In this document: piece by piece, positions 5,542 to 7,648 of the stretch
Layout: each line of letters opens with the position of its first letter
Numbering within the stretch: the first letter of the stretch is position 1
NCBI GenBank assembly: GCA_030627725.1
Contig: DAOVSZ010000124.1
Span: 1-7,648, forward strand
Direction of reading: 5' to 3'
DNA: 7,648 bases
Source: Desulfobulbaceae bacterium
Lineage (GTDB): Bacteria; Desulfobacterota; Desulfobulbia; Desulfobulbales; DAOVSZ01
The notes under the pieces: generated by a model
What the model was told of the DNA's origin: nothing
The model's database searches: none
Seen by the model: only the letters and a program-made list of their open reading frames with translations
Program-made: the position numbers and the translations under genes

Positions 5542-6714
5542 TCATTCGACTGTCGGGGGAATCGGAATAACATTCTGCCGAATCAACCAGAGGCGAAAAA
5601 ATGGCTGATAAAATCGATAACGTTCGCACCCCGCAGCGCTGTCAAAAGGCTGAAAAATAAACTCATCTTTTTCAAGTCGATCCAATGCCCTTTGGATGGA
5701 AGAAGGTCCCACATTCCCGGCCTTTTTACGAAAGACTGCTCCGAAGGGCTCTTTGCCGCCTGTTTCGGCGAGTGCTCGCAACACCCGATCCTGCACCACG
5801 GAGAGCTTGCGGCGCCGGGCAGCATAAAAGGGTTCCTCCGTCTGCCAGACCAGTTCCAGCGACCGATTGAGATGCTGCTGATCGATAACATCTCCAGGTT
5901 GGGACACTTCCCAGAGAGCGCTGCACAAGTGCTGAATATCCCCGGTATTTTCATAGATCAGTTCGTTGATGGTTCGGCTGAATTGATTGTCAATGCGGCG
6001 CTTTCCCGTACTAAACGCCTTCCGCAAAAATTCAGCAAATTCTTCAAAGGGCAAGGGACCAACCTCAATGGGTAAAGCTGATTTATAGAAAGGGTTCTGC
6101 GGATCCATGAATATTTCGTACATTCTACGCCGCACACTGCCGGCAAAAAGGTAAGGAATCTCGGCATGATACTGGATGCGTCCCCGAATTGCGCCAAGGA
6201 GGCTTCTGGAGTCCTTAAGCCCAAGCAGACCCTGGAACTCGTCAAAAAAAACCGCCAGGGGCTGCTGCTTATGACTCTCTTCGATAAAATCAAACAGACC
6301 GGCGATACTGGTTACCGGATCGGAAATATGGGGCGTGATGGAAAACGAAGGCAATCCCGTCACAGGGTCGGTACCGGAGTCGATGGTTCCCCCCACGCGG
6401 AAGACCAGTCGCATTAATCGCTCCTTTAAAGGAATACGACTCTCCATGCGGCGGATACCCTCTACTGCCCGAGCGACAATCTCCTCAATAGTTTTGACCT
6501 CGTTGAAATCAAAACGGAGAATATTGCGCTCTTTGTGTTTGGAGAGAACCTCATAAACAAGTGATGTCTTCCCCATCCGCCGCTCCCCGAAAAGAACTAC
6601 GTTCTGACCGCTTTGAATATGCCCACGTAATTGCTTGACCAGGATCTTACGCCCAAAAAACTCATCACCGGTTACTACACGCCCGTATACGAAAGGATTA
6701 GTCCTCTCTACCAT
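5542..6714 (-). CDS. PF01637-like AAA ATPase with C-terminal winged helix
   Basis: 390 aa, a cytosolic P-loop NTPase of the archaeal-ATPase/ATPase_2 group; the function of these bacterial members is not established. Residues 7-22 show the group's entry signature (NPFVYGR, then EFFGR). Walker A is GERRMGKT (43-50). Walker B is AVFFDEFQ (154-161) with the acidic pair D158-E159. The strand YLFAGSVRR (188-196) looks like sensor 1 with a following arginine pair. PLPFEEFAEFLRKAF (220-234) starts the lid region. A winged-helix module follows at about 304-355 (QDRVLRALAETGG, SSIQRALDRLEKDEFI), then a conserved YRFYQPFFRLWL tail typical of this group. GAGG lies 8 nt before the ATG at 6714. The gene is followed after 41 bp by aroK and preceded by a strong inverted repeat over its promoter. 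It may be a stress or defence switch of the STAND-like sort, or a DNA-associated ATPase; both are inference. Confidence 0.85.
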   Translation of the reverse strand: MVERTNPFVYGRVVTGDEFFGRKILVKQLRGHIQSGQNVVLFGERRMGKTSLVYEVLSKHKERNILRFDFNEVKTIEEIVARAVEGIRRMESRIPLKERLMRLVFRVGGTIDSGTDPVTGLPSFSITPHISDPVTSIAGLFDFIEESHKQQPLAVFFDEFQGLLGLKDSRSLLGAIRGRIQYHAEIPYLFAGSVRRRMYEIFMDPQNPFYKSALPIEVGPLPFEEFAEFLRKAFSTGKRRIDNQFSRTINELIYENTGDIQHLCSALWEVSQPGDVIDQQHLNRSLELVWQTEEPFYAARRRKLSVVQDRVLRALAETGGKEPFGAVFRKKAGNVGPSSIQRALDRLEKDEFIFQPFDSAAGCERYRFYQPFFRLWLIRQNVIPIPPTVE

Positions 6715-6747
6715 ATTATGACCTCGACTATTTTACGCCATTTTGTG

Positions 6748-6779
6748 TTACGCAAAAAGTGTAACGCTGTTTTGCGTAA
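6748..6779. promoter_or_regulatory. 10-bp perfect inverted repeat over the ATPase promoter
   Basis: TTACGCAAAA (6748-6757) and TTTTGCGTAA (6770-6779) are perfect inverted copies with 12 bp between. The spacer holds a further half-site-like TAACGC (6762-6767), and TTACGC occurs again at 6733-6738. GTGTTACGC (6745-6753) and GTGTAACGC (6759-6767) are near-direct repeats 14 bp apart. The array covers the spacer and -10 of the predicted ATPase promoter, which fits an operator bound by a multimeric repressor. The ATPase's own winged helix makes autoregulation conceivable. Confidence 0.6.
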
Positions 6780-6786
6780 TTTTCAA
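6758..6786 (-). promoter_or_regulatory. Candidate sigma70 promoter for the ATPase-aroK unit
   Basis: On the minus strand TTGAAA (6786-6781) is followed by 17 bp and TACACT (6763-6758): five of six -35 and four of six -10 bases at ideal spacing. The start would be near 6751, leaving about 36 nt of leader with the GAGG ribosome-binding site before the ATG at 6714. The promoter lies inside the inverted repeat at 6748-6779. Confidence 0.5.
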
Positions 6787-6881
6787 TTAAAAAAACTATC
6801 TGCAAACCGGAAAATGCTACTCATCGTGATAAAATACGCACGAATAAACAGCCTACCAATATTGCGGCGCGCTAATACTGT

Positions 6882-6910
6882 TTGACAATAGTATCGACAA
6901 GTGATATTAT
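6882..6910 (+). promoter_or_regulatory. Near-consensus sigma70 promoter for higBA
   Basis: TTGACA (6882-6887) is followed by a 17-bp spacer and TATTAT (6905-6910): a perfect -35 and a five-of-six -10. Transcription would start near 6917, leaving about 29 nt of leader that carries the AGGAG ribosome-binding site for higB. Strong promoters kept down by the antitoxin are the rule for type II toxin-antitoxin operons. Confidence 0.78.
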
Positions 6911-6911
6911 T
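6887..6911. promoter_or_regulatory. Candidate HigA operator inside the higBA promoter
   Basis: AATAGTATC (6887-6895) and GATATTATT (6903-6911) form an inverted repeat with eight of nine pairs matching and a 7-bp centre. It spans from the end of the -35 to the -10, where binding would block RNA polymerase. HigA-family antitoxins autorepress from such sites by family knowledge; the assignment here is inference. Confidence 0.5.
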
Positions 6912-6931
6912 TGTTTGTGAAAGGTGACTAC

Positions 6932-6936
6932 AGGAG
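6932..6936 (+). promoter_or_regulatory. Shine-Dalgarno that decides the TTG start of higB
   Basis: AGGAG lies 9 nt before the TTG at 6946, good spacing. An ATG at 6938 is only 1 nt away, too close, and in another frame encodes only Met-Asn-Asn before a TGA at 6947-6949 that overlaps the TTG. The site therefore supports the TTG as the true start. Confidence 0.7.
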
Positions 6937-6945
6937 CATGAATAA

Positions 6946-7227
6946 TTGATTGACTCATTTAAATGTAAAGAAACGAAAAAAATATGGGAGAGGAAATTTT
7001 CAAAAAAATTTCCTCCTGAAATTCAAAGTCGAGCACGAAGAAAATTAATTGCGATCAATATTTCCGAATCAATTAACGACTTGAGGATTCCGCCTTCAAA
7101 TCACCTTGAAGCTCTTAAAGATGATCGCGCAGGCCAACACAGTATAAGAATCAACGATCAGTGGCGCATTTGCTTTGAATGGAAAAACGGAAATGCGTTT
7201 AATGTCGAAATTGTCGACTATCACTAG
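6946..7227 (+). CDS. higB: HigB-type toxin (RelE superfamily)
   Basis: 93 aa, the usual length. HigB toxins of the RelE/ParE superfamily are ribosome-dependent mRNA interferases that cut mRNA during translation, in the cytosol. The sequence follows the family closely: MIDSFKCKETKKIWE at the start, a basic helix around SRARRKLIAIN (28-38), LEALKDDRAGQHSIRINDQW (54-73), RICFEW at 74-79 and the C-terminal VEIVDYH. The order toxin then antitoxin, with 11 bp between the genes, is the higBA arrangement. The start is TTG, supported by the upstream AGGAG. Base composition is AT- and Lys-rich compared with the ATPase and aroK genes, compatible with separate acquisition. Active-site residues cannot be assigned by eye beyond the family pattern. 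Confidence 0.93.
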   Translation: MIDSFKCKETKKIWERKFSKKFPPEIQSRARRKLIAINISESINDLRIPPSNHLEALKDDRAGQHSIRINDQWRICFEWKNGNAFNVEIVDYH

Positions 7228-7231
7228 GAGG
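7226..7231 (+). promoter_or_regulatory. Strong Shine-Dalgarno of higA overlapping the higB stop
   Basis: AGGAGG overlaps the TAG stop of higB (7225-7227) and ends 7 nt before the higA ATG. A perfect Shine-Dalgarno at this position allows coupled, efficient antitoxin synthesis, stronger than that of the toxin with its TTG start. Confidence 0.75.
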
Positions 7232-7238
7232 CCCTTGC

Positions 7239-7538
7239 ATGACTCAAAATTTAATTCCACTGGAACACCCTGGCGTTTTCATAAAAGAAGAATTCATGGA
7301 GCCATTGAATCTTTCCGCCTACAGGATTTCCAAAGATACCGGCATATCAAGTATGGCTTTGAGTGAAATTCTTCGGGGGATAAGAAGCATCACCCCACGT
7401 GTAGGCATTCGGCTGTCAAAATATTTTGGAGTATCAGAAGGCTACTTTTCACGTTTGCAGCTACAATACGACATTGATCTTGTGAAGGAACGCGAAGGTT
7501 CTGAGGTAAAAAAAATAAAAACCTTGGCGGCGGCATGA
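7239..7538 (+). CDS. higA: HigA-type antitoxin (XRE/VapI family)
   Basis: 99 aa. HigA binds and neutralises the HigB toxin and represses its own operon as a dimer. The opening LEHPGVFIKEEFMEPLNLS is the hallmark of the TIGR02607 (VapI/HigA) group. The XRE helix-turn-helix spans about residues 25-70: SAYRISKDTGISSMALSEIL with the recognition helix near 36-46, then ITPRVGIRLSKYFGVSEGYF. The C-terminal part (71-99) is helical and charged. The gene follows higB after 11 bp with an AGGAGG site, so both are on one mRNA from the promoter at 6882-6910. Full length, no damage seen. Confidence 0.94.
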   Translation: MTQNLIPLEHPGVFIKEEFMEPLNLSAYRISKDTGISSMALSEILRGIRSITPRVGIRLSKYFGVSEGYFSRLQLQYDIDLVKEREGSEVKKIKTLAAA

Positions 7539-7624
7539 GGTTGGTTTTAAAAGTGGAAAGCGATTGAAGGTGAAAACCGCAACCGCCTTACAGATAACAA
7601 TGCGTATTCCAGAGCAAGTGAGCA

Positions 7625-7646
7625 GGGCAAAGAGAGGGCAAAGAGG
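7625..7646. repeat. Two copies of an 11-bp tandem repeat at the right edge
   Basis: GGGCAAAGAGA and GGGCAAAGAGG lie head to tail, followed by GA at the window end. The repeat may continue beyond the window. Only two copies are visible, so its class cannot be judged. Confidence 0.5.
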
Positions 7647-7648
7647 GA

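Noticed and set aside
5501..5629. Longer aroK start at 5629
   Set aside because: The extra 43 residues overlap the end of the ATPase gene, read as antifamily sequence and would displace the P-loop from its usual position near the N-terminus.
7539..7584. Imperfect inverted repeat after higA (GGTTGGTTTT against AAAACC-GC-AACC), considered as a terminator or integron attC site
   Set aside because: The stem has a 2-nt bulge and a loop of about 24 nt, no T-run follows, and the attC core sequences (GTTRRRY, RYYYAAC) are not present.

Overview
The window is a mosaic of small bacterial transcription units on both strands. The organism is probably a Gram-negative, selenocysteine-using anaerobe or facultative bacterium, for instance from the Desulfobacterota or Nitrospirota. 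This rests on a lipobox lipoprotein, a soluble PAS-type two-component kinase, and a thioredoxin-like gene whose only internal stop is a UGA at the first position of the redox CxxC motif. The lineage is an inference, because no rRNA or other marker gene is present.

Layout, left to right: 1-390 is an AT-rich left edge without a confident gene. 391-1194 (+) encodes a MerR/excisionase-type helix-turn-helix protein with an AT-hook-like wing, a coiled coil and a proline-rich linker. 1355-1816 (+) encodes an exported TlpA/ResA-like thioredoxin read as a selenoprotein (Sec56-Arg-Thr-Cys59). Convergent to it, 3399-1894 (-) encodes a two-PAS cytosolic histidine kinase. Upstream of that, 4235-3561 (-) encodes a glyoxalase-II-like metallo-beta-lactamase-fold hydrolase, divergent from 4324-5013 (+), a DUF2459/TIGR02117-type lipoprotein. 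The lipoprotein gene overlaps by 20 bp, tail to tail, with aroK (shikimate kinase, 5500-4994, -). A PF01637-like AAA ATPase (6714-5542, -) lies just upstream of aroK. Divergent from the ATPase is a higBA toxin-antitoxin pair (6946-7538, +). The right edge holds the start of a short tandem repeat.

The most interesting signal is at 1273-3459. A 17-bp palindrome, ATACCACA-A-TGTGGTAT, lies in the promoter region of the selenoprotein gene. A 15/17-identical copy lies just downstream of a near-consensus promoter (TTGACA-N17-TATACT) for the histidine kinase. The two convergent neighbours therefore appear to share one regulator, which suggests a small redox or selenium-responsive module of effector selenoprotein plus sensor kinase. 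The HTH protein next door is a possible regulator, but nothing in the sequence proves it. Two other units carry their own well-placed operators: the ATPase (10-bp perfect inverted repeat over its promoter) and higBA (inverted repeat between -35 and -10).
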